64,000 nt of DNA from assembly GCA_963791225.1 (NCBI GenBank), contig CAWBRV010000004.1, positions 62,001 to 126,000 on the forward strand. Direction: 5' to 3'. Below the pieces are notes generated by a model. It did no database searches and was not told the DNA's origin. It worked only from the letters and a program-made list of their open reading frames with translations. Made by a program: the position numbers and the translations under genes. Source of the DNA: PALSA-612 sp963791225 (GTDB taxonomy: Bacteria > Actinomycetota > Thermoleophilia > Gaiellales > Gaiellaceae). Positions 1-10,098 of this stretch are shown one piece after another (the first letter of the stretch is position 1; every line of letters begins with the position of its first letter).

Positions 1-5
1 AAGGA

Positions 6-1085
6 GTGACTGAACTGAGCAACTTGCTGGAAATCGATGCCCGGACCTTCCTCGACAACGCCGAGGACCTCGGCATGGTCGACGACGTTGCAATCGAGGC
101 GTTCGCGACCGAGCACGACCTCGACGAGGACGAGATCGGGGCGCTGCGCGCCGAGCTCGCAGAGCGCGGAGTCGAGATCGTCGAGACCGCCTCTGCCGAC
201 GCCGGCGACGACGAGGCCGCTCCCGTGCGTATCACTCACGAGGCGTCCGGAACGACCGACTCGCTGACACTGTTCATGAACGCGGCCGGTCGCTACCCGC
301 TGCTCACGGCGGCGGAGGAGGTCATGCTCGCGAAGCGCGTCGAGCGCGGCGACGGGGCCGCAAAGGAGCGGATGATCAACTCGAACCTGCGCCTCGTCGT
401 CTCGATTGCGAAGCGCTACCAGGGCCACGGTCTGCCGCTGTCCGACCTCGTCCAGGAGGGCGTGATCGGGCTGAACCGTGCCGTCGAGAAGTTCGACTGG
501 CGGCGCGGCTACAAGTTCTCGACCTACGCCACCTGGTGGATCCGCCAGGCCTGCCAGCGCGCGGTCGCGAACCAGTCGGCGACGATCCGCGTGCCTGCGC
601 ACGTCCACGAGCGCCAGGTCAAGCTGGCGCGGGCGCGCCAGCGCCTCGAGGCCAAGACCGGCCAGGCTCCGACCGAGGAGGAGCTTGCCGCCGCAACCGG
701 CCTCGAGCTGCGGCACGTCGAGGAGGCGCTCGGCACGGTCGAGGCGTCCGTCTCGCTGAACCAGTCCGTCGGCGACGACGACGGCGGTGAGCTCGGTGAC
801 CTGTTCGCCGACTCGAGCGCCGACGACCCGGCCGAGGTCGCGGGCGAAGCGCTGCGGCGTGAGTCGGTCCGCACCGCTGTGCGTCGGCTGCCGGAGCGCG
901 AGCGCCGGCTGCTGGAGCTGCGCTTCGGCTTCGACGGCGAGCCGACCTCGCTCGAGGCGATCGGCAAGGAGCTCGGCCTCACTCGCGAGCGTGTCCGCCA
1001 GCTCGAGGCGCAGGCGCTCAGCCGCCTCGCCGTCCAGCTCGAGGGCCTCGTCGCCACCGACGAGGACCTCACCAACGCCGCCTAG
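6..1085 (+). CDS. rpoD: Primary-type RNA polymerase sigma factor (RpoD/SigA family)
   Basis: Sigma-70 factor of about 359 residues that recruits RNA polymerase to promoters. The first 60 residues look like region 1.1 (acidic, ending in AERGVEIVE). Region 1.2 starts near residue 80 (LTLFMNAAGRYPLLTAAEE), region 2 covers about 105-180 with the promoter-melting motif YKFSTYATWWIRQACQ, region 3 follows, and region 4 near 295-345 has the helix-turn-helix LGLTRERVRQLEAQAL. This is the pattern of primary rather than ECF sigmas. The GTG start lies at the window edge directly after AAGGA, too close for a normal ribosome-binding site, so the true start may be outside the window. Whether it is the sole housekeeping factor cannot be told here. 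Confidence 0.9.
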   Translation: MTELSNLLEIDARTFLDNAEDLGMVDDVAIEAFATEHDLDEDEIGALRAELAERGVEIVETASADAGDDEAAPVRITHEASGTTDSLTLFMNAAGRYPLLTAAEEVMLAKRVERGDGAAKERMINSNLRLVVSIAKRYQGHGLPLSDLVQEGVIGLNRAVEKFDWRRGYKFSTYATWWIRQACQRAVANQSATIRVPAHVHERQVKLARARQRLEAKTGQAPTEEELAAATGLELRHVEEALGTVEASVSLNQSVGDDDGGELGDLFADSSADDPAEVAGEALRRESVRTAVRRLPERERRLLELRFGFDGEPTSLEAIGKELGLTRERVRQLEAQALSRLAVQLEGLVATDEDLTNAA

Positions 1086-1105
1086 CTGCGCGCGAGAGAC
1101 CCAAT

Positions 1106-1140
1106 GCTCACGGGCCCCGTTCGGGGCCCGTGAGCTTTCG
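1106..1140 (+). terminator. Rho-independent-like terminator after rpoD
   Basis: A perfect 13-bp stem (1106-1118 with 1123-1135) around a GTTC tetraloop is followed by a short T-run (TTT), 21 bases after the sigma-factor stop. The T-run is weak, but the stem is long and entirely uninterrupted. Confidence 0.8.
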
Positions 1141-1153
1141 ACCAGCGGATTAG

Positions 1154-1159
1154 TACGGT
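1154..1159 (+). promoter_or_regulatory. -10 box (TACGGT) for a leaderless short ORF
   Basis: TACGGT ends 7 bases before GTG 1167, the spacing expected if transcription starts at the start codon. It is the only TAnnnT box well placed for the ABC exporter operon. Confidence 0.45.
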
Positions 1160-1166
1160 AAGGACG

Positions 1167-1247
1167 GTGGCCGAAGGCACGCTTGGTGAAGCGCAGACAT
1201 GCTCCGCGAAGCCCAGGCTTCGCCTGGGCGTAGCTCGCGCCGCGTGA
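1167..1247 (+). CDS. Short leaderless ORF coupled to the ABC exporter
   Basis: A 26-codon ORF starting with GTG 7 bases after a TAnnnT box. Its TGA stop (1245-1247) overlaps GTG 1244 by the GTGA arrangement, and that GTG is in frame with the ABC exporter gene. The peptide (VAEGTLGEAQTC at the N-terminus, arginine-rich at the C-terminus) has no recognised domain. It may be a leader that couples translation rather than a functional peptide. Coding status is inference from position only. Confidence 0.35.
   Translation: MAEGTLGEAQTCSAKPRLRLGVARAA
1211..1229. repeat. Palindromic element with TTC loop (copy 1)
   Basis: GCCCAGGC and GCCTGGGC form a perfect 8-bp stem around a TTC loop inside the short leader ORF. 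A similar element with the same GGCTTCGCC core occurs at 38135-38151 in the ATP synthase operon, which suggests a dispersed REP-like palindrome. Confidence 0.5.
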
Positions 1248-3028
1248 AGGTAGACCACGCAGGGAAGGGGGCCCGCGGGGGAGACCGGCGGTCTACCGCG
1301 CGCGAAGACGCCTGGCGGTTTCTGCTGGCCGCGATCAGGGCGCAGCGCGCCGGGGTCTTCTGGGCTGTCCTCGCGGGTGCCGCCTGGCAGGCGGCGGCGA
1401 TCGTCGCGCCGCTCTTCATCGGGGAGGCGATCGACCAGGGCGTCGTCGGCGGCGACCGCACTGCGCTCTATGCCTGGTGCGCCGCGATTCTCGTCGTCGG
1501 TGTCGTCGAGGCGATCGGCGGCGCCGTCCGCCACTACTTCGCGATCCGCAACCGCGCGCGCGGTGACGCGTACGTCCGCGACGAGATCTACGGGCACGCG
1601 CTGGAGCTCGACGTCTCCTATCACGACCGGGTCGGCGCCGGCGACCTGATGAGCCGCGCCTCGAACGACGCCGAGCTCGTGGCGCGCGTGCTCGACTCGG
1701 CCGGGCACACGGTCGGCTACCTCGTGACCGTCGTCGCGGTCGCGATCGTGCTGCCGATTCTCGACTGGCGCCTCGCGCTCGTCGTGCTGATTCCGCTGCC
1801 GCTGCTGTCGGTCGGCTTCTGGCGCTACTCGGCCCGCTACGCGGAGTGCACACGGGTGCTGCAGGAGGAGCTGGCCGTTTCGACCGCGCTCGCCGAGGAG
1901 ACGATCAGCGGGATCCGCGTCGTCAAGGGGCTCGGAGCGGGCCCCGAGCTCGAGCGCCGTTTCCGCGCCGCGAGCGACCGGATCGTCGAGCGGGCTCTCG
2001 CGGTGGCCGACGTCGACGCGCTCTTCCTACCCGCCCTGGAGGTGCTGCCGCTGATCGGCATCCTCGCCGTCCTCTGGTACGGGGCCCGGCTGACCGTGTC
2101 GGGCGAGCTGTCGATCGGCGGCTTCACGGCCTTCAACCTCTACGTCGCGATGCTCGTCTGGCCGCTGCGGACGCTCGGCCAGCGGATCGGGACCGTGCAG
2201 CGCGCCGTCGCGGCCTCCGGCCGGATCGACGAGGTGCTAGTGGCCGAGCCGTCGGTCGTCGATCCCGCCTCGCCCCGGCACCTCGCCGACGGTGCCGCCG
2301 ACGTCTCCTTCGAGCACGTGCGCTTCGGGTACGACCCGGAGCGCCCGGTGCTCGACGGGCTCGACCTGACGATCCCGGCCGGGACGTCGGCGGCGCTCGT
2401 CGGCGCCACCGGCTCGGGGAAGAGCTCGGCCGCGGCGCTTCTCGCGCGGATGTACGACGTCCAGGACGGCGCCGTCCGTGTCGGGGGCATCGACGTGCGC
2501 GATTTGCCGCTGCACGAGTTGCGGCGCGCAGTCGCCTTCGTGCCGGAGACGACCTTCCTGTTCAGCGACACGGTGCGGGCGAACATCGCGTTCGCGCGCC
2601 CGGACGCCTCCGGCGAGGAGGTCGAGCATGCGGCTCGCGTGGCGGGTGCACACGAGTTCCTGGTCCGCCTCCCCGACGGCTACGACACCGTACTCGGCGA
2701 GCGCGGCTTCTCGCTCTCCGGCGGCCAGCGGCAGCGGCTAGCCCTCGCCCGGGCGATTCTCGCCGATCCGCGCGTGCTCGTCCTCGACGATGCCACCTCG
2801 TCCGTCGACGCGACGAAGGAGCACGAGATCCGGGCCGCGCTCGCCACGGTGATGGCCGGCCGAACGACGCTCGTGATCGCGCACCGGCCGGCGACGGTCG
2901 CGCTCGCCGACCGCGTCGCGGTGCTCGAAGACGGCCGGATCGTCGAGACGGGCACGCACGCCGAGCTCGCGGCCGGCTCGCTCCGCTACCGGCGGCTGCT
3001 CGCGCTCGACCGCGTGGCGGCGGCATGA
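1244..3028 (+). CDS. ABC exporter subunit with degenerate catalytic site
   Basis: Half-transporter of the ABCB type: six-helix membrane domain in the first half and an ATPase domain in the second half. The ATPase has Walker A GATGSGKSS, signature LSGGQRQ, Walker B ending VLDDATSSVD, and switch histidine IAHRP. The residue after the Walker B aspartate is Asp rather than the catalytic Glu, so this subunit contributes the degenerate site of a heterodimer. Its partner is the next gene, overlapping by ATGA. Start: GTG 1244 is chosen because the short ORF at 1167-1247 stops there with GTGA. ATG 1199 would add 15 residues but lacks a ribosome-binding site. Substrate unknown; lipid or drug export is typical of the family. 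Confidence 0.9.
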   Translation: MKVDHAGKGARGGDRRSTAREDAWRFLLAAIRAQRAGVFWAVLAGAAWQAAAIVAPLFIGEAIDQGVVGGDRTALYAWCAAILVVGVVEAIGGAVRHYFAIRNRARGDAYVRDEIYGHALELDVSYHDRVGAGDLMSRASNDAELVARVLDSAGHTVGYLVTVVAVAIVLPILDWRLALVVLIPLPLLSVGFWRYSARYAECTRVLQEELAVSTALAEETISGIRVVKGLGAGPELERRFRAASDRIVERALAVADVDALFLPALEVLPLIGILAVLWYGARLTVSGELSIGGFTAFNLYVAMLVWPLRTLGQRIGTVQRAVAASGRIDEVLVAEPSVVDPASPRHLADGAADVSFEHVRFGYDPERPVLDGLDLTIPAGTSAALVGATGSGKSSAAALLARMYDVQDGAVRVGGIDVRDLPLHELRRAVAFVPETTFLFSDTVRANIAFARPDASGEEVEHAARVAGAHEFLVRLPDGYDTVLGERGFSLSGGQRQRLALARAILADPRVLVLDDATSSVDATKEHEIRAALATVMAGRTTLVIAHRPATVALADRVAVLEDGRIVETGTHAELAAGSLRYRRLLALDRVAAA

Positions 3029-4875
3029 CAGGCGAGCTGGAGAAGGGCGTTGTCCGCCGGCGGACCTTCGCGCTCCTGCGGCCCCACCGGAAGCAGGTCG
3101 GGATCGCGGCCGCGGGGATCGTCGGCGCCACGTTCGTGACCATCGCCGGACCGTTCCTCGTCCGCTACGCGATCGACAACGGGATCGAAAAGGACGACCT
3201 GAGCGTGGTCAACCGCGTCGCGCTCGTCTGCCTCGGCCTCGTCGTCCTGCGGCCGGTCTGCGAGCGCGCGATCGTCCTCTCGGCTGCCCGCGCGGGCGAG
3301 CGGTTCCTCGGCGATCTGCGCGTGGCGGCGTTCCACAAACTCCAGGAGCTCTCGTTGCCCTTCTTCGAGGGCGAGCGGGCGGGCGTGCTCGTGTCCCGCC
3401 TGACCGCCGACGTGCAGACCCTGACGACGTTCACGCGGACGGTGCTGATCGAGGTCGTCGGCAGCCTGCTGCTCTTCGTCGTGACGTTCTGCGTGCTGCT
3501 CGCGATGTCCCCGCTCCTGACCGCCGTGACGCTCGTTGCGGCGCCGCCGCTCGTCATCGCCGTCGTCCGCTACCAGCGCCGGTCGCGGCCGGCATACCTG
3601 GCGCTACGCGACCGGGTCGCCGACACCCTGACGGCGCTCCAGGAGGGATTGAGCGGCATCCGGGTCGTGCAGTCCTTCGGGCGGGAGAAGGAGCGGTTCG
3701 GCCTCTACCGGCTTCGTTCGAGCGCGAACGTCGAGGCGTGGCGGCACGTCTCGCTCGTCAACATCGGCTTCTTCCCCGTGATCTCGCTCGCGCAGGCGAT
3801 CGCCGCGGCCGCCGTGCTGGTGGCGGGCGGCGTGCTGCACGACGAGGGAAAGGTGAGCACGGGCACGGTCGTCGCCTTCGCCCTCTACCTGTCCAGCCTG
3901 TTCGACCCGATTGCCCGCCTCGGCGACTGGTTCAGCGAGTTCCAGTCGGGCCGGGCGGCGCTGACGAAGATCGTCGGGCTGCTGGAGACGCCGGTCACGG
4001 TCGCCGACGCTGCCGAGGCGGTGTCGCTCCCGGGTGGGGGCGAGCTCGCCGGGACCGACGTCGGCTTCGCATACGGCGAGAACATGAGCGTGCTCGACGG
4101 CGTGTCGCTCCGGCTCGTGCCGGGAGAGCACCTGGCGCTGGTCGGGCCGACCGGGGCCGGCAAGTCGACGCTGGCGAAGCTCTTGACGCGTCACTACGAC
4201 CCGAAGGCGGGCGACGTCGCGTTCGGCGGCGTCGACCTCCGCGACACGACGCACGTGGGGCTCCGCCGCCGCATCGTGTTCCTGCCCCAGGAGGGACACC
4301 TGTTCTCGGGCTCGATCGCCGACAACGTACGGCTCGGTCGACCGGAGGCGAGCGACGCGGACGTCGCCGAGGCGCTCGGGCGCATCGGCGTCTACGAGCG
4401 GTTCGCCCAGCTGCCCGACGGCCTGCAGACCGACGTGCGCACGCGAGGCGTCCGGCTCTCCTCGGGCGAGCGCCAGCTCGTCGGCCTGGCCCGCGTGGCC
4501 CTGGCCGACCCGGAGGTGATCGTGCTCGACGAGGCGACGTCGAACCTCGATCCACAGACGGAGTCGCTCGTCGAGCGGGCGCTCACGGCCGTGGCAGACG
4601 GGCGCACGATGATCACGATCGCGCACCGGCTCTCGACCGCCGAGCGCGCCGACCGCGTGGCCGTCCTCGACCGGGGGCGCCTGGTCGAGATCGCCTCCCA
4701 CGACGAGCTGCTCCGGCGCGAGTCGCACTACGCGCGGCTGTGGGCGTCATGGCAGGCCGGCGTGGGGGACGGCCCGGCGCAGCAGGAAGACGAGCGCAAG
4801 CGCGTCGAGCCCCTGCTCGAGGACGAGGCCGGCCACGCCCGCCGCCCGCCCCAGCCGCCGCCGGGCGAGTACTAG
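3025..4875 (+). CDS. ABC exporter subunit, partner with canonical Walker B
   Basis: Second half-transporter of about 616 residues, with a membrane domain followed by an ATPase domain. Walker A is GPTGAGKST near residue 373, Walker B is VIVLDEATSNLD with the catalytic Glu near residue 500, and the switch histidine is in TIAHRLS. The signature is LSSGERQ instead of LSGGQ. The non-standard signature faces the Asp-containing Walker B of the upstream subunit, the complementary pattern known from heterodimeric exporters such as TM287/288. The start ATG overlaps the upstream stop by ATGA, so the two are co-translated. A proline-rich acidic tail follows the ATPase. The stop shares the palindrome CTAG (4872-4875) with the stop of the convergent kinase gene. 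Confidence 0.93.
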   Translation: MTGELEKGVVRRRTFALLRPHRKQVGIAAAGIVGATFVTIAGPFLVRYAIDNGIEKDDLSVVNRVALVCLGLVVLRPVCERAIVLSAARAGERFLGDLRVAAFHKLQELSLPFFEGERAGVLVSRLTADVQTLTTFTRTVLIEVVGSLLLFVVTFCVLLAMSPLLTAVTLVAAPPLVIAVVRYQRRSRPAYLALRDRVADTLTALQEGLSGIRVVQSFGREKERFGLYRLRSSANVEAWRHVSLVNIGFFPVISLAQAIAAAAVLVAGGVLHDEGKVSTGTVVAFALYLSSLFDPIARLGDWFSEFQSGRAALTKIVGLLETPVTVADAAEAVSLPGGGELAGTDVGFAYGENMSVLDGVSLRLVPGEHLALVGPTGAGKSTLAKLLTRHYDPKAGDVAFGGVDLRDTTHVGLRRRIVFLPQEGHLFSGSIADNVRLGRPEASDADVAEALGRIGVYERFAQLPDGLQTDVRTRGVRLSSGERQLVGLARVALADPEVIVLDEATSNLDPQTESLVERALTAVADGRTMITIAHRLSTAERADRVAVLDRGRLVEIASHDELLRRESHYARLWASWQAGVGDGPAQQEDERKRVEPLLEDEAGHARRPPQPPPGEY

Positions 4876-6227
4876 ACGGAGACGCGGGCCGTCGCGGCGC
4901 CGGTGTGGCGGCGGGCGCGGCGGGCGGCGAAACGCGCGCGGACGATCGTCCCGGTGAGCAAGACGGCCACGGCGACGTTGACGGCGAGCGCGACCTCCTT
5001 CAGCCGGCCCGGATGCTGCCAGAGCCACCACACCTCGACCGGGATCAGCGCGATCGTGGTCAGCACGGTGAGATAGACGGCCGCGCGCAGCCGGCACGCG
5101 AGCCCGACCCCCTCGATCACATACAGCCCGCCGAGGGCGAGCGCGACGGTGCCGAGGACGAGGAAGTCGTGCGGTGAGATCCAGCGCACCGTGCCGGAGA
5201 AGATGTCGTAGAAGTGCTGCAGGGGGTTCAGGGCCAGGTCGAGGCGGAGCGCGGTCGACCGCATCGAGTACTCGGGGTGGTTCTGGAGCAGGATCGCCGT
5301 CAGCCCGATCACGATCAGAATCGCCGCCCGGACGAGGCGCTCGACCGCAACGAGCGGGAGGAGCGGGCTCGTCTTCACGGCCGGTCGCGGCTCCGGCTCG
5401 TGCGGTGCGGCGAAGATCCGGGTCGGCCGCGCGAACACCTCGGTCGCGGCGCCGTGGAAGACCTGCGTGGTCGCGCGATCGGGGACGAGCGCCGTCGCCA
5501 GCTCCTGCACGAACTCGCGCGCGCTTCCGAAGCGGTCGGCCGGCTTGCGTGCCAGCGCCTGTGACAGGACCGCCTGCACTTCGGGCGCCGCCTCGTGAAC
5601 GTCGGGAGCCGCCGCAAGCAGCGCCTTCGCGACCGCGCCCAGCCCGTAGATGTCGCTCGCCGGCGTCGCCGCGCCTCCGGCGAGATGCTCGGGGGCGATG
5701 TAGCCGCCGGTGCCCTGGATCAGCTCCTCGTCCGAGACCGCACCGCCCGCCCCGTCGAGGGCGGTCGCGATCCCGAAGTCCGTCAGGCGTAGGTTGTCCC
5801 GTACGTCGAGGAGCAGGTTGTGCGGCGTCACGTCGCGATGGACGATCCCGAGCTCGTGCGCGGCGTCGAGCGCCATCGCCGCCTGCCAGAGCCAGCGTAC
5901 GGCGAGCTCGCCCGTGATCCGGCCGCGCTCGAGCCGCGCGGCCAGCGTGCCGCCGCCGAGGTACTCCATCGCCATGTACGGGCGGCCGCGCCAGTCGCCG
6001 ACGTCGTAGACCCTGACCACCTCGAGCACGTGCGAGAGTCGGGCGACCGCCATCGCCTCCCGGCGCAGCCACGCGCGCAGCTGCTCGTCCCTGGCCGCGC
6101 GCGGCGACAGGATCTTGATCGCGACTTTTCGCCCCAGCTGGCGGTCGAGCGCGGAGTAGACGTCGGTCGTCTCCCCGTGGTGAACCCGCTCGGGGCCGAC
6201 GTAGCGCGAGGGAAGTGGTGAACTCAT
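4872..6227 (-). CDS. Ser/Thr protein kinase fused to a DUF2127-like membrane domain
   Basis: Hanks-type kinase of 451 residues. The kinase domain (about 10-240) has a loose glycine loop, lysine VAIK (K38), catalytic HRD (D132) and DFG (D150). The usual Lys after HRD is replaced by Thr (HRDVTPHN), a departure that may affect activity. After a linker, residues about 297-440 hold four hydrophobic segments resembling DUF2127, in place of the PASTA or other extracellular sensor usual for actinobacterial kinases. Start ATG 6227 is preferred over the upstream ATG at 6332 because a TACATT box sits 8 bases before it and MSSPLPSRYVG is a typical kinase N-terminus. Convergent with the ABC genes; both stops lie in one CTAG. 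Confidence 0.88.
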   Translation of the reverse strand: MSSPLPSRYVGPERVHHGETTDVYSALDRQLGRKVAIKILSPRAARDEQLRAWLRREAMAVARLSHVLEVVRVYDVGDWRGRPYMAMEYLGGGTLAARLERGRITGELAVRWLWQAAMALDAAHELGIVHRDVTPHNLLLDVRDNLRLTDFGIATALDGAGGAVSDEELIQGTGGYIAPEHLAGGAATPASDIYGLGAVAKALLAAAPDVHEAAPEVQAVLSQALARKPADRFGSAREFVQELATALVPDRATTQVFHGAATEVFARPTRIFAAPHEPEPRPAVKTSPLLPLVAVERLVRAAILIVIGLTAILLQNHPEYSMRSTALRLDLALNPLQHFYDIFSGTVRWISPHDFLVLGTVALALGGLYVIEGVGLACRLRAAVYLTVLTTIALIPVEVWWLWQHPGRLKEVALAVNVAVAVLLTGTIVRARFAARRARRHTGAATARVSV

Positions 6228-6235
6228 GCCGACGA

Positions 6236-6241
6236 AATGTA
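6236..6241 (-). promoter_or_regulatory. -10 box (TACATT) of the kinase gene
   Basis: On the minus strand TACATT ends 8 bases before ATG 6227, consistent with leaderless or near-leaderless transcription. It helps decide the start. Confidence 0.5.
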
Positions 6242-6358
6242 GTGGCGAATCGGCCTTTTTGCCTGCAATCGGTTCTTTCGCTCTCGTTACGGCCTCGTCC
6301 GGTCGGGTCGCCGGCGAGCTGAGAGCGTCCACACTCGGGCCTAGCGCGGGCGCGCCGA

Positions 6359-6364
6359 TAAGCT
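6359..6364 (+). promoter_or_regulatory. -10 box (TAAGCT) of the thiolase gene
   Basis: TAAGCT ends 6 bases before GTG 6371. No ribosome-binding site lies between box and start, consistent with a leaderless mRNA. Confidence 0.55.
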
Positions 6365-6370
6365 GGATCC

Positions 6371-7522
<1,152 letters not shown>

Positions 7523-7543
7523 GTACCACCTCGAGTGACCCGT

Positions 7544-7549
7544 TAACGT
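7544..7549 (+). promoter_or_regulatory. -10 box (TAACGT) of a GNAT gene
   Basis: TAACGT ends 6 bases before GTG 7556, leaderless spacing. Confidence 0.5.
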
Positions 7550-7555
7550 CGCCAC

Positions 7556-8083
7556 GTGGACGATGAGCGCGTGGAGTTGCGCGGGGAGCTGGTCGTGCTG
7601 CGGCCGTTCCGGTCGGACGAGATCGCTGCAGCGTACGAGCAGGCGCGCAGCAGCACGGCGCGCGTCGGCTCGCTGACGTTCGAGCGGTTCCAGCTCCGTG
7701 TCGCCCGCTCGGGGAAGCTCGTCGACGGCCGCCTCGACCTCGCGATCGCGAGCGACGGGCTCCTGGTCGGCTCGATCGAGGCGCGCTCCGGCGAGGGCTC
7801 CTTCCCGCCGGGCGTCTGCGAGATCGGTGTTGAACTCGTCCCCGAGGTGCGCGGCGGCGGGCGCGGGACGGAGGCGGTCGCGCTCCTGTCGCGGCACCTG
7901 CTCGCGAACGGCTTCGACCGGGTGCAGGCCTCGACGAACGTCGACAACGGCGCCATGCGCGGTGCGCTCGAGAAGGCCGGCTTCGCGCTCGAGGGCACGC
8001 TGCGCGCGTACATGCCCGACGCCGGCGGCCGCGCCGACTACGCGCTGTACGCGCTGACGGCGCGTGACGGCGGGCGCCGCTAG
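7556..8083 (+). CDS. GNAT family N-acetyltransferase (RimJ/RimL-like)
   Basis: Protein of 175 residues that probably acetylates an amino group using acetyl-CoA. The acetyl-CoA binding motif A is seen as VELVPEVRGGGRGTEAVALL near residues 95-115, followed by the family pattern of an Asn-rich turn (STNVDNGAMRGALEKAGF). This layout is typical of the RimJ/RimL branch, but the substrate is unknown. It stands between thiolase and hydroxyacyl-CoA dehydrogenase genes without a clear functional link. Its TAG stop (8081-8083) is the first half of the -10 box of the next gene. Confidence 0.88.
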   Translation: MDDERVELRGELVVLRPFRSDEIAAAYEQARSSTARVGSLTFERFQLRVARSGKLVDGRLDLAIASDGLLVGSIEARSGEGSFPPGVCEIGVELVPEVRGGGRGTEAVALLSRHLLANGFDRVQASTNVDNGAMRGALEKAGFALEGTLRAYMPDAGGRADYALYALTARDGGRR

Positions 8084-8086
8084 CCT
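8081..8086 (+). promoter_or_regulatory. -10 box (TAGCCT) built on a stop codon
   Basis: TAGCCT begins with the TAG stop of the upstream acetyltransferase and ends 8 bases before GTG 8095. Confidence 0.45.
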
Positions 8087-8094
8087 GCTTCGTC

Positions 8095-8927
<833 letters not shown>

Positions 8928-8928
<1 letters not shown>

Positions 8929-10091
8929 TGGACTTCGAGCTCACCCCCGAGCAGCGCGAGATCCAGGCGGTCGCACGCGACTTCGCCCGCGAGCGGATCG
9001 AGCCCCAGGCAGCGGCCTGGGACCGGGCCCACGGTTTCCCCCGTGAGCTGCTCGACGACCTCGCGGAGCTCGGGCTGCTGGGCGTGTGCATACCCGAGGA
9101 GCAGGGCGGGGCCGGAGCGGACTTCGTCTCCTACATCCTCGTCCTCGAGGAGTTGTCGCGCGCAGACGCGGGCGTCGGCGTCACGGTCGCCGTCCACACG
9201 AGCGCCGTAACGCTGCCGATCCTCGTGTTCGGCACCGACGAGCAGCGCGCCCGATTCGTCCCGCCGCTCGCGCGCGGCGAGGAAATCGGCGCGTTCGCGC
9301 TCACCGAGCCCGAGGCCGGATCGGACGCGGGCTCGCTGCGGACGGCGGCCGTGCCCGACGGCGACGGCTGGACGATCACCGGCACGAAGCAGTGGATCAC
9401 GAACGGCGGCTTCGGCGGCACGATCCTGCTCTTCGCGCGCACCGACGCGGCGACGCCCGGCCCGGCGGGCGTGTCCGCGTTCATTCTCGACGGCGACCAG
9501 GTCGAGGTCACGCGCGAAGAGGAGAAGCTCGGCCTCAACTCCTCGTCCACGGTCGACCTGAGGCTCGACGGCGCGCACGCCGGCCGCGATCGCCTGCTGC
9601 AGGAGGAGGGTAAGGGCTTCGGGATCGCGATGGCCACGCTGGACGGCGGCAGGATCGGGATCGCAGCTCAGGCTGTCGGCATCGCGCAGGCCGCGTACGA
9701 CGTGGCGCGCGCCTACGCGCTCGAGCGGCGCCAGTTCGGCAAGCGGATCGCCGAGTTCCAGGCGATCCAGTGGAAACTCGCGGACATGGCGACCGAGATC
9801 GACGCCGCCCGCCTGCTCGTCCATCGCGCCGCCTGGCTGAAGCAGATCGGCCGCCCGCACACCGAGGAAGGCGCGAAGGCGAAGCTGTTCGCCTCGTCCG
9901 TCGCGCGGCGGCAGACCGGCGAGGCGATCCAGATCCTCGGCGGCTACGGCTACACGAAGGAGTTCCCCGTCGAGCGGTACTACCGCGACGCGAAGATCAC
10001 TGAGATCTACGAGGGAACGAGCGAGATCCAGCGCCTGGTCATCGCCCGCTCGATCCTCGGCCTCAAGCCGTCACCGCTCGCGCAGGGCTAA
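8928..10091 (+). CDS. Acyl-CoA dehydrogenase
   Basis: FAD flavoprotein of 387 residues for the first oxidation of beta-oxidation, passing electrons to ETF (genes at 20.1-21.8 kb). The middle domain has FALTEPEAGSDAGSL and the flavin-contact WITNGG region. The C-terminal domain has RQFGKRIAEFQAIQWKLADM, QILGGYGYTKEFPVERYYRD and IYEGTSEIQRLVIAR, where the Glu of YEGTSEI is the catalytic base position of the short/medium-chain branch. The start overlaps the preceding stop by one base. Substrate chain length is not determined; butyryl-CoA or branched short chains are plausible. Confidence 0.95.
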
Positions 10092-10098
10092 GGGACGT

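Noticed and set aside
6228..6332. ATG 6332 as kinase start
   Set aside because: The extra 35 residues are unlike kinase N-termini and the TACATT box would lie inside the coding region; ATG 6227 fits the box at 8 bases.
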